Source: Sipunculus nudus
Taxonomy: Eukaryota > Annelida > Sipuncula > Golfingiida > Sipunculidae
DNA: 64,000 nucleotides
Assembly (NCBI GenBank): GCA_026874595.1
Contig: CM049316.1
Coordinates: 6,586,339-6,650,338, forward strand
Direction: 5' to 3'
Part shown: positions 13,601 to 24,649 of the stretch, in pieces
How positions within the stretch are numbered: the first letter of the stretch is position 1
Layout of the letters: each line of letters begins with the position of its first letter
Notes under the pieces: generated by a model
The model's input: the letters and a program-made list of their open reading frames with translations, nothing else
Databases searched by the model: none
What the model was told of the DNA's origin: nothing
Made by a program: the position numbers and the translations under genes

Positions 13601-15968
13601 CACACAGGAATAGTCTCAAAATGTATGGTCAGGTGACATGTAGGTAATTCCTAACACAAACAGGAACAGTCTCATAATGTATGGTCAGGTGACATATAGG
13701 TAATACATAACACACACAGGAACAGTCTCATAATGTATGGTCAGGTGACCTATAGTTAATACCTAACACACACAGGAAAAGTCTCATAATGTATGGTCAG
13801 GTGACCTATAGTAAATACCTAACACACACAGGAACAGTCTCATAATGTATGGTCAGGTGACATATAGTAAATACCTAACACACACAGGAACAGTCTAATA
13901 ATGTATGGTGCGGTGACATATAGGTAATACCTAACACACACAGGAACAGTCTCATAATGTATGGTCAGGTGACATATAGGTAATACATAACACACACAGG
14001 AACAGTCTCATAATGTATGGTCAGGTGACCTATAGGTAATACCTAACACACACAGGAAAAGTCTCATAATGTATGGTCAGGTGACCTATAGTAAATACCT
14101 AACACACACAGGAACAGTCTCATAATGTATGGTCAGGTGACATATAGTAAATACCTAACACACACAGGAACAGTCTAATAATGTATGGTGCGGTGACATA
14201 TAGGTAATACCTAACACACACAGGAACAGTCTCATAATGTATGGTCAGGTGACATATAGTAAATACCTAACACACACAGGAACAGTCTAATAATGTATGG
14301 TGCGGTGACATATAGGTAATTCCTAACACACACAGGAACAGTCTCATAATGTATGGTCAGGTGACATATAGTAAATACCTAACACACACAGGAACAGTCT
14401 CATAATGTATGGTCAGGTGAAATATAGTAAATACCTAACACACACAGGAACAGTCTCATAATGTATGGTCAGGTGACATGTAGGTAATTCCTAACACACA
14501 CAGGAACAGTCTCATAATGCATGGTCAGGTGACATGTAGGTAATTCCTAACAAACACAGGAACAGTCTCATAATGTATGGTCAGGTGACATATAGTAAAT
14601 ACCTAACACACACAGGAACAGTCTCATAATGTATGGTCAGGTGACATATAGTAAATACCTAACACACACAGGAACAGTCTCATAATGTATGGTCAGGTGA
14701 CATGTAGGTAATTTCTAACACACACAGGAACAGTCTCATAATGTATGGTCAGGTGACATATAGTAAATACCTAACACACACAGGAACAGTCTCATAATGT
14801 ATAATCAGGTGACATATAGTAAATACCTAACACACACAGGAACAGTCTCATAATGTATTGTCAGGTGACATATAGGTTATACCTAACACACACAGGAACA
14901 GTCTCATAATGTATGGTCAGGTGACATATAGGTTATACCTAACACACACAGGAACAGTCTCATAATGTATGGTCAGGTGACATGTAGGTAATTCCTAACA
15001 CAAACAGGAACAGTCTCATAATGTATGGTCAGGTGACATATAGTAAATACCTAACACACACAGGAACAGTCTCATAATGTATGGTCAGGTGACATATAGT
15101 AAATACCTAACACACACAGGAACAGTCTCATAATGTATGGTCAGGTGACATGTAGGTAATTCCTAACACACACAGGAACAGTCTCATAATGTATGGTCAG
15201 GTGACATAAAGTAAATACCTAACACACACAGGAACAGTCTCATAATTTATGGTCAGGTGACATATAGTAAATACCTAACACACACAGGAACAGTCTTATA
15301 ATATATGGTCAGGTGACATATAGTAAATACCTAACACACACAGGAACAGTCTCATAACGTAATGTCAGGTGACATGTAGGTAATACCTAACACACACAGG
15401 AACAGTCTCATAATGTATGGTCAGGTGACATGTAGGTAATACCTAACACACACAGGAACAGTCTCATAATGTATGGTCAGGTGACATATAGGAAATACCT
15501 AACACACACATGAACAGTCTCATAATGTATGGTCAGGTGACATATAGTAAATACCTAACACAAACACAGGAAATGTCTCATAATGTATGGTCAGGTGACA
15601 TATAGGTAATACCTAACACACACAGGAACAGTCTCATAATGTATGGTCAGGTGACATATAGGTAATACCTAACACACACAGGAACAGTCTTATAATGTAT
15701 GGTCAGGTGACATATAGGTAATACCTAACACACACAGGAACAGTCTCATAATGTATGGTCAGGTGACTTATGTAGGTAATACCTAACACACAGGAACAGT
15801 CTCATAATGTATGGTCAGGTGACTTGTAGGTAATACCTAAAACATATAGGAACAGTCTCATAATGTATGGTCAGGTAATATATAGGTAATACCTAAAACA
15901 CATAGGAACAGTCTCATAATGATAGGTCACGTAATATATAGGTAATACCTAAAACATATAGGAACAGT
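10690..15968. repeat. 56-bp minisatellite, about 94 units
   Basis: The unit contains CCTAACACACACAGGAACAG, then TCTCATAATGTATGGTCAGG, then TGACATATAG plus a variable GTAAAT/GTAAT end. Marked variants (cttataattt, ggtgcggtga, gacctatag, ataacgtaat) recur in the same order exactly 2,293 bp apart: 10,928 against 13,221, and 13,061 against 15,354. So about 10,830-13,120 is duplicated in tandem as 13,123-15,410. Inside each copy a five-unit (280-bp) block is duplicated again, with the tacataac variant at 11,411 and 11,691. Units decay at the right end, after 15,750. Confidence 0.97.
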
Positions 15969-15969
15969 C

Positions 15970-16505
15970 TCGCAGAAAGTAAATGTTAACGCCTTTAAAT
16001 TCAAACCCATTTCCTTCCCGCGTGATTTTATTTAAAACACCTTCAACTCAATTATCTTTCCTGGGCCCTGCGATGAAATGGGTGTCTTGCAATTCAGCTG
16101 GGAAATCAAAAGGCCTGAAAGGAAAGCATTATTAATTGGAATGCATAGGACAAAGGACGATGTAGGACTTCAAAATGGCAAAATACAATCTTAATTTGCA
16201 TGGAGATAATTGTTATAATTTATCTGTAACATAAATCAGGAATAATATTGCCATGTCACTGCTCGTCGGGTGGTGTGCTTGGTTTCTCAATGAATTTATG
16301 CATAAACATATACGCAACAATGTTTTACTGCATGGGTAAGTTCAATTTCAATGGTTGGGATACCGGCTCCATTTTCATATATACTCCTCCTATATGTCCA
16401 TACACTTTCATCTCTACTGAGAACCAACAAAATACTTAAAACTTATGTTATATATCTATAGTAACGTGGAACTAAAATATCTAATTATCACAATACGCAT
16501 CTAGG
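15970..16505. other. Unassigned DNA
   Basis: Ordinary AT-rich sequence after the minisatellite. No gene or repeat is recognised. Confidence 0.4.
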
Positions 16506-16510
16506 CAACG

Positions 16511-16780
16511 TTAAAAGACAACAGCACGGCCCTTCTTTTTCTTCGATTTGTGATTACCACGACACCATATTCTGTCTGATGCGTTGACGAACTGGAAGCT
16601 GAAGAAATAAGGTGCTGTCCCGGAGAGAGGCATGGCTGATATCACATTAGTTACGAGGGTATGAGTATTCCTTTGAGCTTCCGAGGCGACCAAACACGCC
16701 CAGCGGGCCGAGTGGCTCATTTCTGTGACAAGCGGCACATTCACCGGGCTTTTTTGTCGTGACAAGGTGGCCTCCTTCAA
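16511..16780 (-). CDS. Candidate C-terminal exon, unrecognised
   Basis: An 89-codon open stretch on the minus strand ends with TAA at 16,511-16,513 and lies in a patch clearly more GC-rich than its surroundings. It has no ATG at its start; an in-frame TAA lies just upstream, and a possible acceptor AG precedes GAGGCC near 16,775. The encoded peptide ends in a basic KSKKKKGR tract and contains YFFSFQFVNASDRIWC. I recognise no family. It could be a terminal exon of a host gene or a decayed element. Nothing beyond openness and base composition supports it. Confidence 0.2.
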   Translation of the reverse strand: MKEATLSRQKSPVNVPLVTEMSHSARWACLVASEAQRNTHTLVTNVISAMPLSGTAPYFFSFQFVNASDRIWCRGNHKSKKKKGRAVVF

Positions 16781-16886
16781 GTCCGTTTATGTCCGCGATA
16801 GGAGCGTCACTTCCAAATTCTATTACCGGGGAAGTCTGGTTCAGAGATAATGGTTCCGTGTTATATTACATATGCATGTATAACAT

Positions 16887-17175
16887 CAGGGGCGGATACA
16901 GGATTATAGAAAAGGAGGAAGGCTCACATTGCGAGGCCGCGAAGCGACGAGGGGGGAGGGATCGGGAGAGGGGTTGGGAGAAGGGTAACCCCCCCCCCCC
17001 CCCCAGTGTAGAAATGTTTGAAAATTAAGGTTGTAATCGTGCAACCTTGGGTACCTTAAATGCATTAAAAAGCAAGACATACATTGTAACTGGAATCGTT
17101 ACGGTGTACTATGAGTTTTTATCCCCAGGTATTTTTGGTTAGGTCCAAAAGGGGGGGGGGGGCAATCCGCCCCTG
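16887..17175. mobile_element. MITE with CAGGGGCGGAT terminal inverted repeats
   Basis: The element begins CAGGGGCGGATACAGG and ends with the inverse, ATCCGCCCCTG, giving an 11-bp perfect TIR. AACAT is duplicated on both sides (16,882-16,886 and 17,176-17,180). It contains poly-C and poly-G runs at about 16,988-17,004 and 17,151-17,162. It has no coding capacity. Related ends occur at 21.2, 41.0, 41.7, 43.0/44.4 and 60.7 kb. Confidence 0.8.
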
Positions 17176-17180
17176 AACAT

Positions 17181-18276
17181 ACAGATATCCGAGCAGTTAG
17201 CAGGCGACTTCTACAGGCATTTTTATTATGTCCTACTTGAGGAATCGTGGTATATCTTTTTTTATTCAGTATGCAGTGAAAAGCACAGGTATCGTAGTAG
17301 GTATATTACCAACCAATCTTCGTGTACTTGTGTATACATATTTCTCTGGGTTAGGTAAAACATATACTATGTCATTGCTACAAACATAACCGTTTCGAAC
17401 ATTTATGCAATGATAGTCCTATAACCATGCTTTTTGGGCAGAGATCGTGGGACTGCAATTATTTATATAAAATCTATTTAGATGGTCCGTCCAAAGTAAC
17501 TACCCTCATGTCTACGCTAAAGACACCGCCCTATGACAGTTTTCTTATTAATGGTTTGATGCAGATGCAGTTTAATGCATTACACTGAGAACCGGTTCTT
17601 CTTCATTTCCTGATGAGAAGTGATGACAAGCTCCTGTATACTAATGTAACTTTATATATATTTATTTTATTCCTTTTATGTACATATATATGAATAATTA
17701 TAAAAATTGTATCATAATTAAATACTGAGCTCTTCTCTTGAATTTACCATTACCGGAGTTTTAAGGAATGTACAAGTATAAATATACATTTTGAATTGAA
17801 TGAAACAGGTCAGTACTTACTAGAATGCCTTTTGAAGAGCATAACAATAATATTTTCTGTGTTGTTTAATCTAATAATTAATTCTATCTAACGTTTATTA
17901 ACGATGGTTTTATATTTTACTTTATTCCTTCTTCCAAATCTTGCACTTTGCGAATTAGAAGTGGTCATAGGTCTTAAGTTACAATTTAAACTTGCATTTC
18001 AATGCTTGGTGGTTGATCTACCATTATGACAGACAGAGCCAAGCTGGTTGCCTGAAAACTTAAGTGGGCATTTCATGGACAACACGTTTGGCATATGTTT
18101 GTCTCATAAGAAAAACCCGATAGTGCAGTTGCAGCATGGATGGCAGTCTGGCTGCAATGTTAAAGTCACCCACGAGGTAGTTTTAACCTTTATAGGACAG
18201 ACAATATCGTTCACATTAATATACTTTACACGTTTTATACTTAATGATACGTATTATATATAAACTTATATTAGCT

Positions 18277-18279
<3 letters not shown>
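17181..18279. other. Unassigned AT-rich DNA
   Basis: A plus-strand open stretch at about 18,032-18,177, with a possible donor GAG|GTAGTT, was considered. Its acceptor is weak and I recognise no family. Nothing else is seen. Confidence 0.35.

Positions 18280-18331
<52 letters not shown>
18280..18331. repeat. (TA)n microsatellite
   Basis: About 26 uninterrupted TA units. Confidence 0.97.
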
Positions 18332-18332
<1 letters not shown>

Positions 18333-18564
18333 GTTAAAGTATGTCTCATGTACAAGATAAAAGAACCAGATCCTTATTCATTGGTAGAATTACTGTGGGA
18401 AATATATTTCTAATGGTGAATTAGCAACAGTTACGTCTAGGGAAATTGTTATGTAGTTTTATTTGATCCCCTAAAAATTTCTCTTCTCTTAGTCTTCGAT
18501 TAGAATAACTCAGTCTTTAACAAATAATAAATTTCAAATATAATAAACCCTGAATAGGCAATTT

Positions 18565-18567
<3 letters not shown>

Positions 18568-18646
<79 letters not shown>
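18568..18646. repeat. (TA)n microsatellite, long
   Basis: About 39 TA units, the longest pure TA tract in the window. Confidence 0.97.
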
Positions 18647-18649
<3 letters not shown>

Positions 18650-19310
18650 AGATAGAACACCTTGTTAAGTTTAAAAGTATATGCTTAATGTTGACTAATT
18701 TAACATAATCTTTCGACTTGTCTTATTTGAAGGCGGTTTCCTATTATTTTATTTTTATTATGAAAAATGTTAATCGCTTGATTAAAAACAGGCATATCTT
18801 GAATTGACCTCAAGTCCAAAAAGGCCAGTTTTAGGAAAATTGAATACAGAAACACAGTTACTTCTATCCTGTTGGAAATCTGCTAATAAACTATTGCTAT
18901 GCAAACATTTTTGGTGAAAGACAACCTGTTATTGAAGGTGTTGTGGTCCGTAAGGACATATGCTTTGTAAATTTATAATCAAAATCAGTAAGTGGTCATA
19001 TTTCATTAATTCAGAATGGGAAGCATATGAATATTTTGTTTTAAAGTTGCGGTATTATGAAGGTATTCATTACAATTTTTATCAGGTAAAAAAAATTTTT
19101 TAAGATTACCTCCGGCTCTAGATATCATGAGGTTGAGAACCCATGTTTTTACAAAACAACGAACTAATCAGTATGGATGTACTACTATTTAATTCTTGAT
19201 ACAGCTTCTGTGTAAAGTAAATGGAATCCCAAGTTATATTGCATGGTTTATTGATCGCTATGTTTACTTATGTATGAACTTTTTGTTGAGTATTCTATTT
19301 TTATTTACAG

Positions 19311-19369
19311 GTTTACTGTTAGTAATGGAACAGACAATTCGCAACGAATATGATCTGATCCTCACTTCC
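19311..19369 (+). CDS. Candidate 59-bp internal exon
   Basis: A pyrimidine-rich tract ending TTTTTATTTACAG precedes position 19,311, and a near-consensus donor TCC|GTAAGTATAG follows position 19,369. Only one frame is open: two bases, then 19 codons reading LLLVMEQTIRNEYDLILTS, ending in phase 0. This is among the best acceptor/donor pairs in the window, but a 59-bp match can arise by chance in AT-rich DNA. I do not recognise the peptide. The next candidate exon (22,121-22,163) is phase-compatible. Confidence 0.27.
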
Positions 19370-19399
19370 GTAAGTATAGGTACTTCCCTAATATAGACA

Positions 19400-20164
19400 T
19401 CGTTTTCATCCTACACTAATGAACACAAACGTTTTGCTTTGGATAAGTGCTCATTTAGTATAATTGTTATCACATAATCTCTTATAAATAATGGCCCTCT
19501 GGCATCCGTCTGTTGGCAGCAATCTCGGCAGCTTATCTGGATGATTTCTCAATTCTTCCTTTTCATGAAAATTTAATATTTTTGTTATGCCATTTGGAAA
19601 TTTGTACTGTTTTGCACTTAATGTATCCTCATGTGATTCCGATGTCATCAGGTAACAACTCCAAAAAATATTCTTGTCACATTGCAAATTGCAGTAAATT
19701 GTCAACAAGTTTTAAAGAACTATCAAAGACACAATTATAGAATGGAGTGGATTGTGGTTCCTTTTTGTTAATTCAGACACAGACGAAGCAATTTATTGTC
19801 GGAGACATTTAAGAAATGGAGTATGTGTAGTGCTGTTTCTATATTTTTGTAGCCATTTAGCTTCAGTTGACAAGTTTTCCTGGGATCCTATGATATATTT
19901 ACGATATGTTGTTCTCTTGTCACTATCTTAATGCTGAATATTTCAGTTGAAGAAAATTCGTAGTAAAAAAGTATAGTTCTGGCTTATTTTTGAACTGTCA
20001 CATGCATTACGTGCTAAGGAAATATGTATATTGTCTAGCCGACAATTTTAAATAAATCATAAATATTTATACAGTCAATGGCTTCTTATAAATCTCTTCA
20101 GATATTCTTTTTATGAAAAAATACTATGGAATAACACACACATATATGTTTGTATACATATATA
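19400..20164. other. Unassigned AT-rich DNA
   Basis: No gene or repeat family is recognised. Confidence 0.4.
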
Positions 20165-20178
20165 TTTATATATTCATT

Positions 20179-20217
<39 letters not shown>

Positions 20218-20218
20218 G
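20165..20218. repeat. (TA)n-(GA)n compound microsatellite
   Basis: Interrupted TA repeats followed by about ten GA units. Confidence 0.95.
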
Positions 20219-20334
20219 ATGCATTAAACTGCCTTAAAGCGCTCTATAAGGGAACTGATACTCCTCGTAAAAACAGTCTTGACGCTTTTAATTAATCACA
20301 TGAAGAAGTAATCGTTCAGATCTTTAGATGGTCA

Positions 20335-20985
20335 GAGTTGTCAAGCAATGAGCTGAGGCATTATTTCCAATATTCATTAAACTGTGCCATAAACAATTTG
20401 TCAACTGCGGAGTCCCGGCTTCTCTGAAAGCAGCTGTTCTAACGCCCATTTTGAAAGAAAAAGATGTACTGCTAGAAAACATTGTCGTTCAATATCTCAT
20501 CTTCTATATCCTTTTTAAAGTGTTCGAAAAGGTTGTCTCAGCTCTTCTTACCTGGCACATGAAGGGACAGCATGTGTTTTAAGACAATCAATCTCCCTAT
20601 ACAGGCGTCAATGGCACCTAGACATATCTACGTAAAGGCCGGTATAATTATCTGAGCAATGGGCTACTCCTGTTAGATTTATCTGCTGTTTTTCGATGTA
20701 ATGGGTCGCCCGCTCCTGTTTCCTTTACTAGGCTTTGAATAACCGGAAATTTCTTTAAATGGAGCGGGTCATTCCTGAGAAGTCGTAGTCGATATATTAG
20801 TTTTGCAGGGAATATCATTTCTTTTCGTCTGAGATCCCCCGGGGGTCCCGCAAGGCTCTGTGCTGCTCGAGGCCTAGTTTTTTTTCTCACAGGTTTCTCT
20901 CACATCACTCGTGAGGAATTACTTATACAGCATAAAAGAGTTACCATTTATATGCGGAAGACATTCAATTTTAAGGGTCATTGAA
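20335..20985 (+). pseudogene. Decayed CR1/L2-type LINE reverse transcriptase
   Basis: Translation across frameshifts and stops gives VPASLKAAVLTPILKEKD, VFEKVVSALL, LLLDLSAVF and a diverged WFxSYLxxR-like stretch, then GPARLCAARGLVFF, which corresponds to the GVPQGSVLGPxLF block. The order matches RT blocks of CR1/L2-type elements and parallels the intact frame at 34-36.6 kb, which has VPASFKTALVRPLLKKK and LDLSAAFD. Endonuclease and C-terminal parts are absent or unrecognisable. It is a dead, old copy. Confidence 0.75.
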
Positions 20986-21244
20986 ACCAGATTAAAAGGT
21001 TCCAATTTTTTCTAACTCCGCCAGGAAGGTATTATTTATTTCCCTACGGTTCATTGATTGGTTAGTATGTCTGATACCAGCTTTACGCACAAAGTTACGA
21101 GCAGATTCAAATAATGGTTTATGGATGGTTAGGGTACGCCAAAAAGGAATGCTCCCTTAAATTAATGAAGTAATCTAGAACACCATAATATATTTTTGAT
21201 TCGAATGATTATATATATTGGAGACGCAGGGCGACTCCATGGTA

Positions 21245-21444
21245 CAGGAGCGAATCAGGTGGGGGCGATGGGGGCAGGTGTCCTGGACCCCTTTCTTCAA
21301 CATCCGCAACTTCTTTAAGGGATTCTGATCAATTTTTGCGGGCCGGATCCTCCCCGTCCATCTTTCCCAGCCTTAGGGCCTTTTCTTGGGTTTTGTCATC
21401 AGTCACTTGAACCCCTCCTTTCCAATATCCTTGATCCGCCCCTG
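21245..21444. mobile_element. MITE, CAGGxGCGGAT family, decayed
   Basis: The left end CAGGAGCGAATCAGG and the right end CTTGATCCGCCCCTG form an imperfect TIR like that of the element at 16.9 kb. No target duplication is visible. Length is about 200 bp, without coding capacity. Confidence 0.55.
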
Positions 21445-22120
21445 TTGGGCGAATAGAAACCGTCTTTAAGTATTATGGATAGTGATTGTTCTGCCACTCA
21501 CCAGGTGAATCCTTGGTAATGAAGCGTTCCACTGTGTGCAACAGAATATATTCTGATTAGTAGATTCTGGCGGAGGTTTGTTGGCCGCGACTACAAAATC
21601 TAAATGCCATTTAATAATGCCCGAGCATTGTAAAACAGATGTTATGTGTCAGTTCTGGCTACAGGTACAAAACCTCAACCGTGAACAGTTCAATTTGCAG
21701 CTCTGTGTGTCTGCGCTTCGAGTTTGCCAGCTAGAGGTGCAAGGAATCTGGAGCTTATTCCCCTAACACTAGTTATCCATCCACAAACAGGTAAAACATA
21801 TATGAAGTTAAGCATGCTCAGTGTTACCCCTTATGGGCAATATATATTATATTACGTAATATTACAAGGATCATCATGGAGAGTAATGTCAAATTGATTC
21901 AGGCTTTTATCAGGATTATCATAAAAAAAATTATATTATGTGGTCACTAGACAGAGAGTGCCGAAAACGTCAGCAAGTTTCGTACCTGGTACCAAAAACA
22001 GAACCACAGTACTAACTTTCAAGAACTCTTTATGACAGCACATTTTGTATTAGGCAATCAATGTGATAACTGGTACACACATATACATTATATCCTTTTA
22101 GCTTTCTTTGTTCTTATCAG
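21445..22120. other. Unassigned DNA
   Basis: No gene or known repeat recognised. Confidence 0.4.
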
Positions 22121-22163
22121 GCAGCTCGGGTCATCGGACCATGGTCATTTAGCTTTCCCTGGG
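22121..22163 (+). CDS. Candidate 43-bp micro-exon
   Basis: A strong pyrimidine tract and acceptor (GCTTTCTTTGTTCTTATCAG) lie immediately before, and a good donor GGG|GTAAGAATT immediately after. Two frames are open, reading AARVIGPWSFSFPW or QLGSSDHGHLAFPG. The segment is GC-richer than its flanks. I recognise no family. With only 43 bp, splice-site quality is the sole evidence. Confidence 0.22.
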
Positions 22164-22744
22164 GTAAGAATTGTGGTGTCGTACCAGAGCATAACAGACT
22201 TAAACGTCATTATTTTCATTTAAGCGAAATATAAAAAACCTGATATATTAAGATAAGCTTTCGGTACAGGACTACAGTGACTTGATAATATACATTTTTG
22301 TTCTACGTTTTTAAACCGCTTTTGGACAGGGATTTTTAACATGCACTGTATGCATGGAATAAACCGTTATAAATGTGGATATTAGGGAGAAAAGAATAAG
22401 TAAAAGTGTGGAAAATATGCAAATTACGCAAAATTACACAAAATTTTATGGACTGTCGTCATTTGCATTTTTTAATTAGGAAAAACAAAAATCCCAGACA
22501 AACGTCTATTCTGACCGACAACAGATGTCGGAAACTGCCCGATATTTACATAATAGTAATTATAGTATTAGAGCAGCTATATAAGCATGCTTAATAAGCA
22601 AAATAGGAATTTTTTATGCGTTTGGTATTTGATGTGGGCTTTAGATTTTAAATGAATCACGAAATTATAACATATTTTACATAATCATGCGTATAAAGCA
22701 ATTGTAACATGAACAGTTCCTCGGCATAAAATTAATTGAGATTA

Positions 22745-23785
22745 TGATATGGTTATGGAAAAAAATTTCACCAGACTTAAAGAAAAAATAATCCAAATAC
22801 TCAACTTATGGCAACAACGTTCATTGACAGTATATGGTAAAATTGAAGTGGTTCGGTCTCTCATTATATCAAATATTTATATGTGACAAACATGTGTGAA
22901 CCACCGAAAGGTTTTATTGAATATATACAAAGTGCAGTAATTAAATTTGTTTGGAATGGTAAAAAACCAAAGGTGAAGTATAACACTGCAGTCAGCCCAT
23001 ACAGTAAAGGCGGTCTGAATCTACCAGATGTTAGATTAATGATAAAAGCTCAGCAAGTTTTATGGATAAAAAGACTTATTCTTGAACAAGGAAATCCTTG
23101 GACCAAGTTGGTAACAAAACATTTGGAAAAAATTTGGAGGTGTTGCCTTCATAAGAACAAATTTTGATGTAAACACAATTCCAAAGTTAATACCAATGTT
23201 TTATAAGAAGTGCTTGATGTCATGGGCTAGTGTAATAAATTGTACACCTGTGTACACAGCCGAAGTTTTATCTCAGCCTATATGGAATAATAAATGTTTG
23301 AAAATTGGTAACAAATCTATATTTTATAACAAACTCTCTTCTTAAGGCATAAATTTTATAGGAGATTTGATTAACACTGACGGATCATTTAAAAAGGAAA
23401 ATGATTTTGGTGTTACCTTAACATCTTTACAGACACTTCAACTTCATTCAGTCATCAGCTGTATACGCAGGAATTTGTGTGACATGCTTGATTATGAACA
23501 TTTGGACAAAAATATTATTTACAGTAATATTGTATTTATCAAGAATGTATCATATGATCTTACACGGTTATGTTCAAAATTAATCTATACGAAATGCATA
23601 TGTGATATAACTAGTATCAGAAATAATAAATAATACAGAATCTGGTAAATAAGATATAGCTTTTTATAATTCCTCATGTTATTGTGTTTTGAAACTATAT
23701 GTGATTGCTGTTTGTTATTCAATGTAAAAGTTTTGTTATTGTTGTGATATATTTATGTATATAAATGCAATAAAAAAAATTAGAT
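22745..23785 (+). pseudogene. Tx1/L1-like LINE, 3' end
   Basis: Several frames read in succession give KIIQILNLWQQRSLTVYGKI, then an open stretch at 22,883-23,167 with PKGFIEYIQSAVIKFVWNGK, YSKGGLNLPDV and IKAQQVLWIKRL. After a frameshift come the tail, with FIGDLINTDG and a further open frame at 23,367-23,633. These are the conserved C-terminal blocks of Tx1/L1-clade ORF2 proteins, downstream of the RT. The 3' end is probably the A-rich GCAATAAAAAAAATT at 23,767-23,781. It is truncated at its 5' side and broken by frameshifts and stops. Elements of this clade copy themselves by target-primed reverse transcription; this copy cannot. Confidence 0.87.
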
Positions 23786-24153
23786 TAAACCAACCTGCAG
23801 AACAGCGATGGAGATAAAGATGATCCATTCACTCCTTGATCCTTGATTCCTCGTTCAAAACAGTTCGTGGCAGAGAACCATGGAGGCAAATCGCTATAGA
23901 ATTGAATAAATTCTTCAAACTTAATAAATTATTTACCTAAATTTATCTTCGTTTATGTGGAATTAAATTTTGCTTGTTATGTTCTAGTTAAGTGAACCCA
24001 GACGGTTTAATCTACATAATTGCTTACCGTTATTAATCGCATGCAGCAAATTCTCAGTTAAACACTTTGACCTTGGTACCTCTTTAATTGTGAATCAATA
24101 TTCTTCGTTTTTGCCAGGGTCATCTGGATACTTCACGCATATTCATATAACAC

Positions 24154-24197
<44 letters not shown>

Positions 24198-24522
24198 GTC
24201 ATAAGATTCAGATACAAGTAATCTCTGAGTACATGATATGTTGCGTTGCATCTCTGTTATCCAGGGTGAAGACTTGTAGTTGAATCAGACATGAACTGAT
24301 GAAAAGGGTAAAACAATAAACTATAAAACTCTCAGAGCTGCAGCCAGTGTATATATTTAACCCTAACCACCTCTCTCAGACCAGTAAAGAAAGATTCCCT
24401 GACTAAAGAAGGCTTACACCACGTTTTACATACCGGTTCTGTCTTGTGAATGTTGAAGGCTTTTTATGATGTCATACATGCTTTGTTAGCAGGTGAAGCC
24501 GCCCAAGTCTCTTTTCTTTCAG
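23786..24522. other. Unassigned DNA with a (TA)n tract
   Basis: A (TA)n tract of about 40 bp lies at 24,157-24,198. The rest shows nothing I can name. Confidence 0.5.
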
Positions 24523-24646
24523 CTGTTTGCTGATTGCTGCAGGACAAAGGCTTCTCTCCCGAAAAACAGCTCGCTGTTAACAGCTCCTCCCGTCACAAAC
24601 AATCATGGTCAGGCCGTTAAAATGTCACAGACAATATACGTGTAAG
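24523..24646 (+). CDS. Candidate exon with in-context ATG
   Basis: A strong acceptor (TCTCTTTTCTTTCAG) precedes 24,523 and a good donor AAG|GTATGT follows 24,646. An ATG at 24,605 has A at -3 and G at +4 and opens 14 codons (MVRPLKCHRQYTCK) that end in phase 0 at the donor, with an in-frame stop upstream as in a 5' UTR. Alternatively, frame 1 is open from the acceptor to a TAA at 24,643, so it could be part of a terminal exon. I recognise no protein and cannot choose between these. Confidence 0.25.
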
Positions 24647-24649
24647 GTA

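Noticed and set aside
10690-15968. CRISPR-like array, because of regularly spaced repeats
   Set aside because: The whole 56-bp unit is repeated; there are no unique spacers, and the context is animal nuclear DNA.
18032-18177. Possible exon ending at GAG|GTAGTT
   Set aside because: The acceptor has almost no pyrimidine tract, and its phase does not join with the next candidate exon at 19,311.
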